Source of the DNA: AP-15 sp963846635
GTDB lineage: Bacteria; Pseudomonadota; Alphaproteobacteria; ATCC43930; CGMCC-115725
NCBI GenBank assembly: GCA_963846635.1
Contig: CAWJXM010000054.1
Span: 1 to 64,000, forward strand
Direction of reading: 5' to 3'
DNA length: 64,000 bases
Part shown: one piece after another, positions 38,545 through 48,278 of the stretch
Layout: each line of letters begins with the position of its first letter
Position numbering within the stretch: the stretch's first letter is position 1
Position numbers and translations under genes: made by a program
The notes under the pieces: model-generated
Databases searched by the model: none
What the model was told of the DNA's origin: nothing
What the model saw: only the letters and a program-made list of their open reading frames with translations

Positions 38545-39194
38545 GGTGATCCGTCCACGGTCGTGGCCCGTCTGGCACCTGGGCCCACAAGAGGTTCCGG
38601 ACGGAGTTTATCCGGCGATCGTCATTGACGAAATGCCTGCCCGGAGGCGGATGTGAACGGCGTTGGACTTCCCCGCCGCTGTTAAGTGGTCTTGTTCTCG
38701 GCGCCTGACCCAGGAAATTATCGAATTGAAAGCCGGGCTCATTCCGGCAATTAGCCCTTTCGGCTCGACCCGGTTGCCGCTGAGCTCGGAACATGCGTCG
38801 GCTGCCGCAGCTTCCGTCGTTCGTGCAGTTCCTTGCTGTGACGCCCTGCGAGCGGGTCCAACACTCTGTCGGGCCAGATCACCCGGCAGTTGGTAGCAGG
38901 ACCGGACGAATAGGCTGATCCGGCACCAGCCGGACGCACCTGTCGAATGCTTCGCCTTTGCCGCTCATTCCGAGACGCTGGTCCGCCTGCCGGTGAACCA
39001 TACCCCTCCGATTTGCACATTGCCACGGATGCAGAGTGGCTGGACTGCCCGGACGCGCATTCTGCGGCGGTCACTTGGCGGGCGACTGCTGGCGGTGGTT
39101 CTGGACGGCCCCTTTTTTTATGCGTCGGATCGTCAAGTTTCGTCAGGCGTGATGCGCCCCGCCGAATGTCGGAATACCTTACGGGCGCAATCAC
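38545..39194. other. gene-free stretch
   Basis: No frame here shows a recognisable family or a good ribosome site, and I see no transposon end. It probably holds decayed DNA. Confidence 0.45.
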
Positions 39195-39327
39195 GGGACT
39201 GCCGCAGAATTGAGGGTCAGGCAGCTCCCTTGGGTGGAAGCTCACCCCGTGGATGGCCGGAATCCTGACTTTTAGCTTTGTTCGAGAGGGTCGGTTCACC
39301 GGGCATTCCCGATTCTGCGGCAGTCCC
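39195..39327 (-). mobile_element. MITE-like element, copy 2 (133 bp), inverted relative to copy 1
   Basis: GGGACTGCCGCAGAATTG at 39195 and its complement ending at 39327 enclose the same core as 31268-31401, in the opposite orientation. The right arm has two or three substitutions. Confidence 0.8.
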
Positions 39328-40139
39328 GAGTTGGCATGGGGTCCCAGTCGGGTGCCGATTTACAGGCTTCAACGCCGTCCCGCCACGTGTGGTGCTCGCC
39401 GACTGCGTCGCGGGACCTCGTTGAACCCTCAAGCTCGCTGCCGTCGGCCTTTCCCCATCAGGCCGAGTACCGCGCCGCCCATACCGCGCTAAGCGTCGGC
39501 GCGATCCCACGCGACTGTGCACTGACCCGCTGAGCGTGCCGTTTTGAACAAATCGTGCGGCGACCCCTAGTTCGTTGTTGTTGGACATGATGCGGTGCGG
39601 GCGAGCGAGATTGCAGCCGCCGGGCTAGGGGCACCGGGTTGGCGGGGGAGGGGGGTTGGGCGCAGGATTGTCGATCAGGATCTGCGGTGCGGCCGCAGCA
39701 GATCACAAGTCTCTCTCGGGAAGGATATCAATTCTCCTCGCAACGAAACTCGGCGTAATTCGGCACAGCGATCAGGGTGCCGGTCGTTGGAGGCATATTC
39801 TCTTGGTCTCTTCCAGAAATGTATTTCCAATACGTTTGTCACCGATGCGAACGCGGGACGATATACAGAGTCTGATGGAGATTGTTTGGCGCTTGCGAGC
39901 CAGCATACCTTTTCAACTGTGAATGATCAAATAATCCAAATTTCCTCGATGGGGAACTTGCCTACTCGGGACAACGGATGTTATCCCGAATACGACAACC
40001 ATGCATTATCGAAACGAGGCCTAATTTACGGATCATTATCTAAAAGGTACGTCATTGTCCACGCTGAGCGCGGTCCCTGCCTTTACGACCAGGCCATGAC
40101 CGCATCCGAACAACGAAGCCCGATATACGCCGATAAAAG
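39328..40139. other. gene-free stretch, partly A/T-rich
   Basis: A 182-codon frame at 39595-40143 has no start context and no recognisable motif, and its amino-acid composition is not protein-like in the first half. From 39720 to 40140 the DNA is markedly less GC-rich than its surroundings, which may reflect foreign or decayed DNA. Confidence 0.4.
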
Positions 40140-40171
40140 CTAAGTTCGACTTTGGCCATTTGGTGCCGGGG

Positions 40172-41539
40172 TCATGCGGCGTGGCAAAGGGCATAAGCAA
40201 TGCCCTCGCGCAGGCGGTTCGGGAGTTTTCGGCTGTCTGATCTGGTGCGCGACATGGAAAAACCTTGAGCGGCCCAGATTTCCTTACGCACGGCGGCGAG
40301 GGTATCGGCGAAGGTTGGTTGCGTCTTGCGATACCAGGCCGCGGCAGCGACGGCGCGCTTGGTATGGGTACTGAGCCGGCTGCCGAGCAGGGTGGTAAGG
40401 GAGAACAGGCCCAGCAGGCAGGGCGTGGTGCGGGCGATAGCGCGATCCGACCACTGGCGCTGGGTCTCGAGCCCGAGATGATCGCGCGCCTCACGGCCCT
40501 TCGACAGGCTCAGGAGTGACCTCGACGGGCCAACGCTGGACGAACCAGCGGATGATCTGCAAGGCCTCGCGGCCGGGATCGGTGCACAGCAGCGCCTGCG
40601 GGTCGAATTGCCCCTCGGGATCGCGCAACAGCACCCAGCGGAGCGGCACGGGCGGCAGCCCGCTGTGGAACCACACGGCGGTTTGCGAGCAGATCTCGAG
40701 GCGGCGCTCGGGCGTGCCGTACCAACCGGTGATGCTGACCGGGTGCCAGACGGTGACGGGATCCGCCAGCACCTGAGCCAGCGTGGGCAGGCGGGCGCCC
40801 TTTTTGCGCGGCCGTCCCTTGGTCCCGGGCGTGCGCGGCGGCGCCGGCTCGTAGAGCGCGGCATCCAGGCGCAGGCGGGTGACGCCGATCAGATCGTGGC
40901 GGACCAGCGCGGCCAGCAGCTCGAGCGCGGCGAAGCTGCTGTCACCGAGAAGCACGAGCTCACGCCCGGGCAGCCAACGGCGGGCTTGCAAGGCGATCTG
41001 CCGTGCCCAGTCGGTCAGCGTCTTGTGCCGCAGGCCACGTTTGCGGCAATACCGCTCGGAGGGCGCCAGCACGGTCAGGAACGGCAAGGCCCAGACCCCG
41101 CCCAGGTGATCGGCACCAGCAGCATCAGGCTGAGCCAGCGCAGGCCCGAGGTCTTGACGAAGACGGCCTTCGACGAGCGCACCGGGTCGCGATAGATCCC
41201 CTTGGCGCTGATCCGCTTGCCGCGGCGCCGCTCGATGGTGTCATCGATGCCCAGCAATACGGGGCCGCGGGGCACAAAGGCCGCCAGCAGCATGTCGAAC
41301 AGCAGGCGCGTGCCAATTCGGCTGCGCCAGACGGCGCGGTTCAGCACCCGATGATAGCTGACGAAGTGCCGCTCCCAGCGCAGGCCGACCATCCGCAGAA
41401 TGGCGCACACCGTGCGCTGCCCGGGTGTCAGCAGCGCACCCAGCAGCAGCATCTGCGCATGGCGCCAAGTCCGGTCCTGCGCAAACAGCAAGGCAAATGG
41501 TAGGATCACAGCGGCGAAGCGAGCGGGCAGATGCAGCAT
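40172..41539 (-). pseudogene. IS701-like transposase, two frameshifts
   Basis: The first part (41539 to ~41100: AVILPFALLFAQDRTWRHAQML ... PVLLGIDDTIERRRGKRI) carries the first catalytic Asp. Near 41098 (GCGGGGTCTGGGCC) the frame changes to the second part (WALPFLTVLAPSERYCRKRGLRHKTLTDWARQ ... LVLLGDSSFAALELLAAL ... WPVEVT), with the second Asp. There a 19-bp repeat (40497-40515) breaks it again; without it the text reads EVTREARDHLGLETQRQWSDRAIARTTP and continues to 40172. The first indel is probably one lost base. No full-length transposase can be made. Confidence 0.87.
40497..40515 (+). repeat. 19-bp repeat, family B copy 2, frame-disrupting
   Basis: CCCTTCGACAGGCTCAGGA, one substitution from the other two copies. 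Deleting 19 bp restores the IS701-like transposase frame. Confidence 0.9.
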
Positions 41540-41766
41540 GGCGGCATCTCCTGGCAGAGACCCGCCTGCCTACTCCCATCCGCTTCGCCACCCAACACCC
41601 TCGCTATACCGCCCAAATGGCCAAAGTCGAACTAAGTAAATAACGCAAATTAGCGAGCTGCAAATTCATCTCAATAAGATGGTCCTCGAACCCACCTCAT
41701 CCCGATATCCGTCTTTGGTCCGGTGCCACATTGTCACAATGACTTGGATGACGTCGGAGATTCCCC

Positions 41767-43006
41767 GTGATCACGGACAATTCATGGTTGGATGCCAAGG
41801 GCTCGACAGGGGATCGCGCGGCCAGTCTCGAGCGCGCCGCGGCGGTCGTTACCCGCCTCGATTCGGCCCTGGCCTCCCATCCGCTCGCCGCTGCCTGGGC
41901 TTACCGTGCCCGGCTCGACGCGGTCTGCCTTCAGGCCGCGGTCGACGGCATGGCGATCGATCCCTGGCACTCGCCGCGTTGATCGAAGGGGTGCGGCTGC
42001 GCCTCGATCCGGGCGCGCGGCTGATCGACCGTGGTGAAATCTTTGCCGCGGCGCGCCATGCCTTCGCGCTCTATCGCTGGTTTTCTGCACCGGACGAGAG
42101 CCAGCGCGCCTCGATCGGCACCGCGACGGCGCATCTCGCGACCGTCGCCGACAGCCACGCGCCGTTGGTTGGCGCGGCACTCGCGGTGCATGCCTGGCTG
42201 GATCAGGGCGGCGACCGGCCGCCATTGCGCGCCGCCTTGGCGCGGTACTGGGTCGATCGTGGGGTGACTGCCCTGCCCTGCCCTGCCCGCTCCTGACCGG
42301 TGCGGCGGCACTCGCCGCCGAGGTTCCGTGGGCGCGCATGGTCTGGGTCGGTTATTTCTTGGATGCTGTCGCCGACGAGGCCGGTGTCGGCCTTGCGCTG
42401 CTGCGGCAGATCGAACGCGATTGGTTTCAAGCACGCCATGCCGTCAGCGGACGCCGCCGTGATTCGCATGCCGCCGCCGCGATCGACATGCTGGCGGCCG
42501 CCCCCTTGTTGTCCGCGACCTCGCTCGCCCAGCTGCTCGGCATTGCGATCAAAAACGCCACTCGGCTGCTCGACGGATTCGTCCGGCTCGGCATTGTCAG
42601 CGAGATGACGCATCGCTCAAAGCGGCGGCTCTACGGTCTGAAACATCTCGCCCCGCTGCGGGATGCCACAGCACCCCCGCGCCGACCGTGGCCCGGACGC
42701 CGGCCCGGCCGGCCGCGCGCCGTACGGGTTGAAGATAGCGAAATGACGACCGCTGAGACGACGCCACTCTTGGCCCTCTTCCCTCCCCTGCCCCCGCTCG
42801 CGCGGCGCGAATTCGACTTCAGCGACATCGACCAGCTGCTCGCTCTGACCGATCAGGCCATCCGCCGCGCCCAGAACGTGCTCGGAGAGCGCAGTAAATG
42901 CCGGTATCCGACGAATGGCACCCACACATACCCGAGCGCCTTGATCGAGAGGAGCTCGCCGATTGGCGCGCCGGCCGCAACGCGGTCTATCAGCTCGCCG
43001 CATTAA
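41767..43006 (+). pseudogene. RHE_PE00001-like plasmid protein, two frameshifts
   Basis: Three consecutive frames make one protein: LEYE-free start ITDNSWLDAKGST ... QAAVDGMAIDPWH; then LAALIEGVRLRLDPGARLIDRGEIFAAARHAFALYRWF; then LLTGAAALAAEVPWARMVWVGYFLDAV ... AIDMLAAAPLLSATSLAQLLGIAIKNATRLLDGFVRLGIVSEMTHRSKRRLYGLKHL. The last region is a winged-helix-like DNA-binding segment. The first shift is one missing C near 41970; the second is an extra CTGCC unit at 42268-42287. I recognise the general pattern from rhizobial plasmid proteins annotated RHE_PE00001; the function is unknown. Confidence 0.75.
42268..42287. repeat. CTGCC x4 microsatellite
   Basis: Four perfect tandem CTGCC units inside the RHE_PE00001-like gene. 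With three units the frame reads VTALPCPLLTGAAAL and is open. Confidence 0.9.
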
Positions 43007-43070
43007 CAATCGGCGCGCGTATTAGAGTGGCCGACGCCTAAACGGTCTGCATGCAATAGGCCAATCTGGC

Positions 43071-43382
43071 TTAAGCTTTGCGGAGCATCGCCCGGATTGT
43101 TTCGACCGGCACTCCATAGAGGTCAGCGATCTGCGAGATCGACATTCCATATTTTACCAGGGTCCGAAGGTGCGCCGCTTTCTTTATTGGGATCTCGGGT
43201 GTGATCGGACTCTCCGGGCTCACCGACGCATCCGCCACTTCCTGACGAATCAGTGCTGACGCCAGGATCGGCAAAACGCGGGGTTTGCGTGATTTGGGCT
43301 CCTGTGCAGCGCTCGGAACCGGTTGTTCGGCGATGTCCTGTTTTGGTGTGAAAAGCGCCTCAGTGGCCTGCCGCGCCCTCAT
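43071..43382 (-). CDS. small homeodomain-like HTH protein
   Basis: I set the start at the ATG at 43382 because upstream codons in the same frame run antisense through the HNH-like fragment. The 103 residues have a proline/serine-rich N-terminal part and a C-terminal helix-turn-helix (HLRTLVKYGMSISQIADLYGVPVETIRAMLRKA, residues ~70-103) like those of site-specific recombinases and transposases. A free HTH of this type may be an accessory DNA-binding protein. Whether it is expressed is uncertain; the ribosome site is weak. Confidence 0.6.
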   Translation of the reverse strand: MRARQATEALFTPKQDIAEQPVPSAAQEPKSRKPRVLPILASALIRQEVADASVSPESPITPEIPIKKAAHLRTLVKYGMSISQIADLYGVPVETIRAMLRKA

Positions 43383-43573
43383 AATTTGCTCGCGATCACC
43401 GCTGCGAAATCGGTCATGTTGCTGACGACGGTCGGGCAAGAGTTGCCTCAACAAATTGAAAACTCGACAATTGGCAGGTGACCCGTTGCTCTTGGCAAGC
43501 AGATTGGTGTGCATCAAATACCGTCGTGTCCTTGAAATACAGATGTCACCAGCAGTGCCAATATGGAAGTATC

Positions 43574-43878
43574 GCCTGGTGACCCCATGAAAGCGATTGC
43601 TGGTCTGTGCAAGGCATCGGTCCTGTCGCTTCTGCTGCACGCTCTGCATTCCGGCTCCGGCCCTTCGGCGTTGCCCGATCCGCGCCGCACGCCGGGCGCG
43701 GTCAATCCCGCGGTAACGCAGGCGAATATCAATTCGACGATCTGCGTGCGGGGATGGACGCGCACAGTCCGGCCGCCCGAACGTTACACGGAAAGCCTGA
43801 AGCGGCAGCAGATGCGAGAATACGGCTACACCGATCATCACCTCAGCGATTTCGAGGAAGATCACCTGATCCCTCTGG
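43574..43878 (+). repeat. 305-bp direct repeat, copy 1
   Basis: Nearly identical to 63686-63990 in the same orientation (about seven differences), offset by exactly 20,112 bp. It contains the first part of an HNH-like secreted protein gene. Confidence 0.95.
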
Positions 43879-43922
43879 GGCGCGCATCTCCTCGACGCGA
43901 GCAAGCAGGGACTGAAGCCTGA
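43587..43922 (+). pseudogene. HNH-like secreted protein, 3' end replaced
   Basis: From ATG 43587: a hydrophobic N terminus (MKAIAGLCKASVLSLLLHAL) and INSTICVRGWTRTVRPPERY ... YGYTDHHLSDFEEDHLIPL. The EEDHLIPL text is the start of the HNH-type motif (DHLIPLELGG). Right there, at 43878, the sequence switches to transposase DNA and the frame ends in ASPRREQAGTEA. The undamaged version begins at 63699. Confidence 0.75.
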
Positions 43923-44787
43923 CTATACAATTGCCGATGCAGGGCAAGGCCTGCGTGCCGGGCAAAAGGCCGCCTGGGATAACACGCCGTGCCATGGCGA
44001 TGTGTTTCACATCACACGTCAATACGAAGGCCTCGCCAACACGCTGTCGCGCCTGGCCAAGGGCGCCCGGTCACGGTGCGAGAAGCTGGAGGCCAAGATC
44101 GGCCGCGCGGGCCAGCTTGGTCCAGCCGATGAGCTGGCCGTAAAGCTGGCGCGCCAGACCGAGACCCAGGCACAAGCGTTGGCACGCGACATCCGAACGC
44201 TCACTCAATGGTTGAGCCATGACATTCTGGCGCTGGCCGGGCCGGCCCTGGCCACGCGGCAGGTGCTGTTCGACTTCATCGTCGAGGAGCTGGTGAACCG
44301 TGAGCCGGTCGATATACGGCGCATTCGCCCGCTGCGCGTCGCACTGCAGAACCAGCGTGATGATTTGCTCGCCTTCGCCGGCGTGCTCGACGCGAAACTG
44401 GCCGACATCGCGCAAACCCTTTTCATTGCCGAGCCCCTCGTGCGTGAAGCCTGCGTGCTGCACCGATTACCGCGCACCTCAACCGCCTTTTGGCAGGGAT
44501 GGAATCGACTTCGGGCGAAGGTCGGCGACAAATTCCAGCAGACACCACGCAGCAGCTCGCTGGTCGAGAACATCAATTCACGGCTGCGCAACTACTTCAC
44601 CCTGCGTCGCCACCTAGGCGGTTCATACTTGGTCCTACTGCGGTTCTTCTTGAACCATCGGCGCTTCATGCGCAGCCGACGTGCCGAACGCAACGGCAAA
44701 AGTCCGCGCGAATTGATGACCGGCCAAGGCCATCCGCATTGGTTGACGCTGCTGGGCCTCGGGCCCATCCAGACCCGCCACGCTTGA
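43882..44787 (+). pseudogene. C-terminal part of a DDE transposase
   Basis: In frame from 43882: AHLLDASKQGLKPDYTIADAGQGLRAGQKAAW (probable catalytic Asp), then a long helical insertion (LSRLAKGARSRCEKLEAKIG), then SSLVENINSRLRNYFTLRRHLGGSYLVLLRFFLNHRRFMRSRRAERNGKSPRELMTG (probable Glu). It ends normally at 44787. The N-terminal part and left end of the element are missing, having been joined to the HNH-like fragment. I do not know the IS family with certainty. Confidence 0.75.
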
Positions 44788-44842
44788 CCCGGGGAGGTTG
44801 GCCGCCTCCCGACAGGACCATCTTCGAACCTAAATCCGGCCC

Positions 44843-45109
44843 TCACGGACCGGTGGCTTTAGTGCGACCTCTGTGACCCAAAAACGGCTGATTCTGAACC
44901 ACGCCCGTAAAAAGCCATATCTCGCGGCGATCGTCGCTAGGCGTGATCACTTGCATCCGCAGGAAACCGCGGGCGGTGTCGACCAAATGCGGACGATTGA
45001 TAAAAGCATCCTTGACCTGATCGACCATTCCGTTCGCGATAGTAAACCGACTTAACGCGATGAATTCGGTGCCGGCTTGCTGTGTCGAGCCGCTCGTCGG
45101 ACCGTTCAT
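44843..45109 (-). CDS. antibiotic-biosynthesis-monooxygenase-like protein, probably truncated
   Basis: Small dimeric alpha/beta-barrel family. EFIALSRFTIANGMVDQVKDAF ... HLVDTARGFLRMQVITPSDDRREIWLFTG matches the first ~60 residues (strand, helix, GF-R strand, EIWL strand). The next element, normally a helix starting with W-D-SF-W, is absent; the frame continues as VVQNQPFLGHRGRTKATGP into the neighbouring transposase end. So the C-terminal third is missing or frameshifted. Start ATG at 45109. Role unknown. Confidence 0.6.
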   Translation of the reverse strand: MNGPTSGSTQQAGTEFIALSRFTIANGMVDQVKDAFINRPHLVDTARGFLRMQVITPSDDRREIWLFTGVVQNQPFLGHRGRTKATGP

Positions 45110-45895
45110 TCATGCCTTCCTTCCTTTTGAATCTCGGTCGGCCTCCGGCGGAGAGAAGCAGTCTAATCGAGGTGTTCCAAACAGTCATTGTTACTCTGCG
45201 CCGTCCCTTGGCCTGCCGCTGCCTGAGCTGGTCGAGCAACCCCGGTCAAGGTCGGTTATGGGCAACTGCCGGCATAATTGCCCTGCAGTTCATCGGCAGC
45301 TCGGTGCCGGTACCGGGATCCTCGGTCCGCATCAGCCACCCGCGACCCACAGACCGAAGAAAGGAATTCACACGACATCGAAAATTATCTCTCTGACTTG
45401 TTCTCATTGGACCCGAGCCTCTTGAGGCGAGATACAACAATAGTATGCCGGTATGGCGAAATCTCGTCTCGCAGGTTTTGGTTGATCTTGGATACTACAG
45501 GTATGACGTGATTGAGCGAGACGAGACTATAACCCGCCCAGGAGGTGGGACAATGGGATCTATCGCGTTACGCGAGCGTGGCTCCAGGAGGACGCAGAAC
45601 GATTTGTCTCCTGAAATTAGCCGGTGGCCCTTTCCGCAGCGGTCCCATTTTGATGGATTGTTTTCTCACCCGTCGCTCGCGAGAGGTTCCAGGGTCTCTC
45701 GCGAACATCGTCTGACGTGTTCGTCGCTGAAGCGCAGTACGAAAATCAACGCCAGCCAAGCCGCCTGTTACACCAGTTATCACGCAGTGTCTGTTAAGGT
45801 TAATTGACGTAATCCGTCAGATTCTGGTTAAATTCTGTGAACCAATTATAATGTTATGGTGTTTCGTTTCTAGAGTTTTTGTATGTGGGGTGAAA
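45110..45895. other. long gene-free stretch upstream of the TAXI gene
   Basis: A 120-codon frame at 45445-45807 lacks family signals. The last ~100 bases are A/T-rich and probably carry the promoter of the TAXI-type gene. Confidence 0.45.
45804..45852 (+). promoter_or_regulatory. candidate sigma-70 promoter region of the TAXI gene
   Basis: TTGACG at 45804 is followed after 18 bases by TTAAAT; a perfect TATAAT is at 45847-45852. Either could serve as the -10 box. The gene starts at 45896. Confidence 0.35.
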
Positions 45896-47113
45896 ATGAC
45901 CCGATATACCAGTGCCATAGCATTTGCAATCGCGTCTGTGCTCTTGCTCATAACACCGGTCTGGGCCGATCGGCTCGACAATGGAGCCCAGATGCAGGGA
46001 GATCAGGCTCAACCTGAAGTTCGATCACCGGCTAAGCACAAGCCAAAATCGGTAATACACCGGGCGGCGTCGGATGAGCAGCTGCGTCATAAATTACGGG
46101 ATCAAGCCAATAAGGGTCTCGTCGGCATCGTTTCGGAAGGAACCGACGAGAGCACTGATATCGCATTCGCCCTTGCCTCGGAACATGATGGCATACGGCT
46201 ACTGCCAATTTCTGGTGCAGGAGCATCGCAAAACATCACGGATGTCCTATTCACCCGCGGTATTGATTTTGGGATCATCCAAACCGACGTGCTCGACGAG
46301 ATCAAGCGCAATCCGCCGTTTCCGGGTGTGAGTAAGTATCTGGAATACGTTACTAAGCTTTATGACGAGCAACTTCACGTATTGGTCGGGCCAGATGTCC
46401 AGTCTCTTCGTGATTTGCAGGGAAAGAAGGTGAATTTCGGACGGCACAATAGCGGCACTTATACTACAGCAACAAATATCTTCAAAGCCGTTGGGGTCCA
46501 ACCTAACGTGACAACTTTGCCGCATGCGTTGGCGCTCGATCAATTACGCCGTGGAGAGATTTCGGGAATGGTTTATGTGGGCACCAAGCCATCGCGGATG
46601 TTCCAAGATATTCGTCCCGATGAGAAACTTCATTTTCTGCCGGTCACCGGCAATCTGCCGAAAGAATATACAGCAGCCCTGATAACCGACGCTGATTATC
46701 CCGAACTCGTTTCTCAAATCGCACCGGTCAAAACCGTCGAAGTCGGAACAGTTCTGGTGGCGTACAACTGGCCTGATAAATCAGAGCGCTATGCGAGAGT
46801 GGACCACTTTGTACAAGCCTTTTTTGCACACCTCGATGAGATCAAGGCCATTCACCCAAAATGGCACCCTTTCGATGTGACCTCCGAGGTCTCCGGATGG
46901 ACCCGGTTTCCGGGTGCCGATCTATGGCTGAAAAAGGCCGGGCTCATTACCAAATCCGCCCAAGCGACGGCGCAACTTGACCCAAACCAGCGTGAAGAAC
47001 TATTTCGAGCTTTTGCGGATTATGAGAAGCACGCAGAACTATTCCAGGCTTTTGCTGATTATGAGAAACAACATCAGACGATTTTGGCTTTCCACGATAC
47101 CGCTGATCAGTGA
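45896..47113 (+). CDS. TAXI-family TRAP solute-binding protein
   Basis: Periplasmic substrate-binding protein, usually working with a DctM-type TRAP membrane protein; none is in this window. The ATG at 45896 follows GGGGTGAAA. A signal peptide is clear (MTRYTSAIAFAIASVLLLIT, cleavage near VWA-D). The ~405 residues contain the TAXI features LLPISGAGASQNITDVLFTRGIDFGIIQTDVL and VQSLRDLQGKKVNFGRHNSGTYTTATNIFKAVG. The C-terminal ~150 residues depart from the usual TAXI end and finish with a tandem repeat (ELFRAFADYEK / ELFQAFADYEK). It converges with the TPR gene, overlapping by seven bases. Base composition is lower in GC than the surroundings, suggesting separate origin. Confidence 0.88.
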   Translation: MTRYTSAIAFAIASVLLLITPVWADRLDNGAQMQGDQAQPEVRSPAKHKPKSVIHRAASDEQLRHKLRDQANKGLVGIVSEGTDESTDIAFALASEHDGIRLLPISGAGASQNITDVLFTRGIDFGIIQTDVLDEIKRNPPFPGVSKYLEYVTKLYDEQLHVLVGPDVQSLRDLQGKKVNFGRHNSGTYTTATNIFKAVGVQPNVTTLPHALALDQLRRGEISGMVYVGTKPSRMFQDIRPDEKLHFLPVTGNLPKEYTAALITDADYPELVSQIAPVKTVEVGTVLVAYNWPDKSERYARVDHFVQAFFAHLDEIKAIHPKWHPFDVTSEVSGWTRFPGADLWLKKAGLITKSAQATAQLDPNQREELFRAFADYEKHAELFQAFADYEKQHQTILAFHDTADQ

Positions 47114-48219
47114 TCGGGTAAGCCCGCCTGCCGCAATCCCCGGTTTAGCGTATCTTCCTGCAAATCCCAGTAATGCTGATTGCTGAGCCAAGGATTCTCT
47201 GATCGCATTCGAGCCAGAGATTTGATCGCCGGTTTCCGTTTCAGTGAGTCTGTAAGTGCAGATTTCGCTTCGTCGAGGTTATCTTTCAGGCCATAAGCTC
47301 CAGCGAGATAAAAGTACGGTACCCAAAAGCGATCATTTGTCGCTAATGCCTTATCCAACCCAACAATCCCTTGGGCCACATCACCCAATAGCAGATGGCA
47401 GGTGCCTAATGCCCAGTAATTCATTGCAGTGATCTCGTCCCCCTGTTTCGTCAGCCGTATAGCGTTTTCAAACGGGTGGCAATCGGGGTTTCCCAGGTAC
47501 ATCAATGTTTCCCCGAGATGCAGGTGGGCGCGGGCGTTATCGGGTTCGAGCGCAATGCTGCGCGTGAACTCTGCCTTGGCCTGGGGCAACCGATTCTGGA
47601 TCTGGTAAACCAAGCCTAACTCATAATGCGCCGCCGCCATTCGTGTCGCCGTGTCCCCTTTGTTCAACACCTCCTTTAGTAGCTCTTCGGCCCGTTTCGG
47701 GTTTTCCTGGAGAACGGGCGACCATTGATCCGACATTTTTGCACCCAGGACATGAGCCAAGCCTATTCTGGCTTCGTTAGAGTCTGGATCAACCCTTAAA
47801 GCCTGCTGAAAATCCTGACTCGCCTGCTGCCACCGAAGCAACGAATATGGTAGTGCCATCAAGGCCCAGCCTCGGTCGAGTAAATCCTGAACAGCAGGAT
47901 TTACAGGAGTTTTCCCGGCCTCAGTTGCAAGCGGGTGATCAACTGGCCGGAGCGGCGGCACGATTATCGTTTCTTTCGCGACAGAAGGCTTTGGTTTTTT
48001 GGCCGGTAAAAGTGGTTTTTCAATCGCCACAGGGGCTGCTATTTTAGCGGGCGGCGATGAGTGCAAAAGCGCCCGTCCTTCGAGTACTACAACGGCGGCA
48101 ATAGTTGCCAGCCCAACTGTGAGAAACGCGTAGCAGATTCGCTTCTCTATGGGCGAGGGCGCGTGGAGGTCAGCGACGGGTTCGGCTTTTGTCGAACCGT
48201 TTTGTTCTGTCTTCTTCAA
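47107..48219 (-). CDS. membrane-anchored TPR protein
   Basis: 370 residues, ATG at 48219. A cytoplasmic N-terminal ~28 residues, one membrane helix (ICYAFLTVGLATIAAVVVL, ~29-47), a proline/lysine-rich linker (PVAIEKPLLPAKKPKPSVAKE), then tetratricopeptide repeats from ~110 to 350 (e.g. AAHYELGLVYQIQNRLPQAKAEFTRSIALEPDNARAHLHLGETL). The topology puts the TPR part in the periplasm. It converges on the TAXI-type gene, and the two share the GC-poor composition, so they may act together in the envelope; that is inference. The frame is intact. Confidence 0.88.
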   Translation of the reverse strand: MKKTEQNGSTKAEPVADLHAPSPIEKRICYAFLTVGLATIAAVVVLEGRALLHSSPPAKIAAPVAIEKPLLPAKKPKPSVAKETIIVPPLRPVDHPLATEAGKTPVNPAVQDLLDRGWALMALPYSLLRWQQASQDFQQALRVDPDSNEARIGLAHVLGAKMSDQWSPVLQENPKRAEELLKEVLNKGDTATRMAAAHYELGLVYQIQNRLPQAKAEFTRSIALEPDNARAHLHLGETLMYLGNPDCHPFENAIRLTKQGDEITAMNYWALGTCHLLLGDVAQGIVGLDKALATNDRFWVPYFYLAGAYGLKDNLDEAKSALTDSLKRKPAIKSLARMRSENPWLSNQHYWDLQEDTLNRGLRQAGLPDH

Positions 48220-48278
48220 AACGGTAGTTCCTGTTAATGAGTCGAATTGTAGTCGCCTGCATCGCTCTGGTCAATGTC

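Larger units (their letters stand above)
40145..41631 (-). mobile_element. IS701-like insertion sequence
   Basis: The 19-bp inverted ends TTCGACTTTGGCCATTTGG (40145) and its complement (ending 41631) are flanked by the 5-bp repeat CTAAG (40140-40144 and 41632-41636), a probable target duplication. The transposase gene inside is broken. Confidence 0.88.

Noticed and set aside
39595..40143. 182-codon plus-strand frame
   Set aside because: No ribosome site, arginine/glycine-rich unstructured start and no recognisable motif; lies in decayed, A/T-richer DNA.
45445..45807. 120-codon plus-strand frame upstream of the TAXI gene
   Set aside because: No family signal and low-complexity composition; treated as non-coding.
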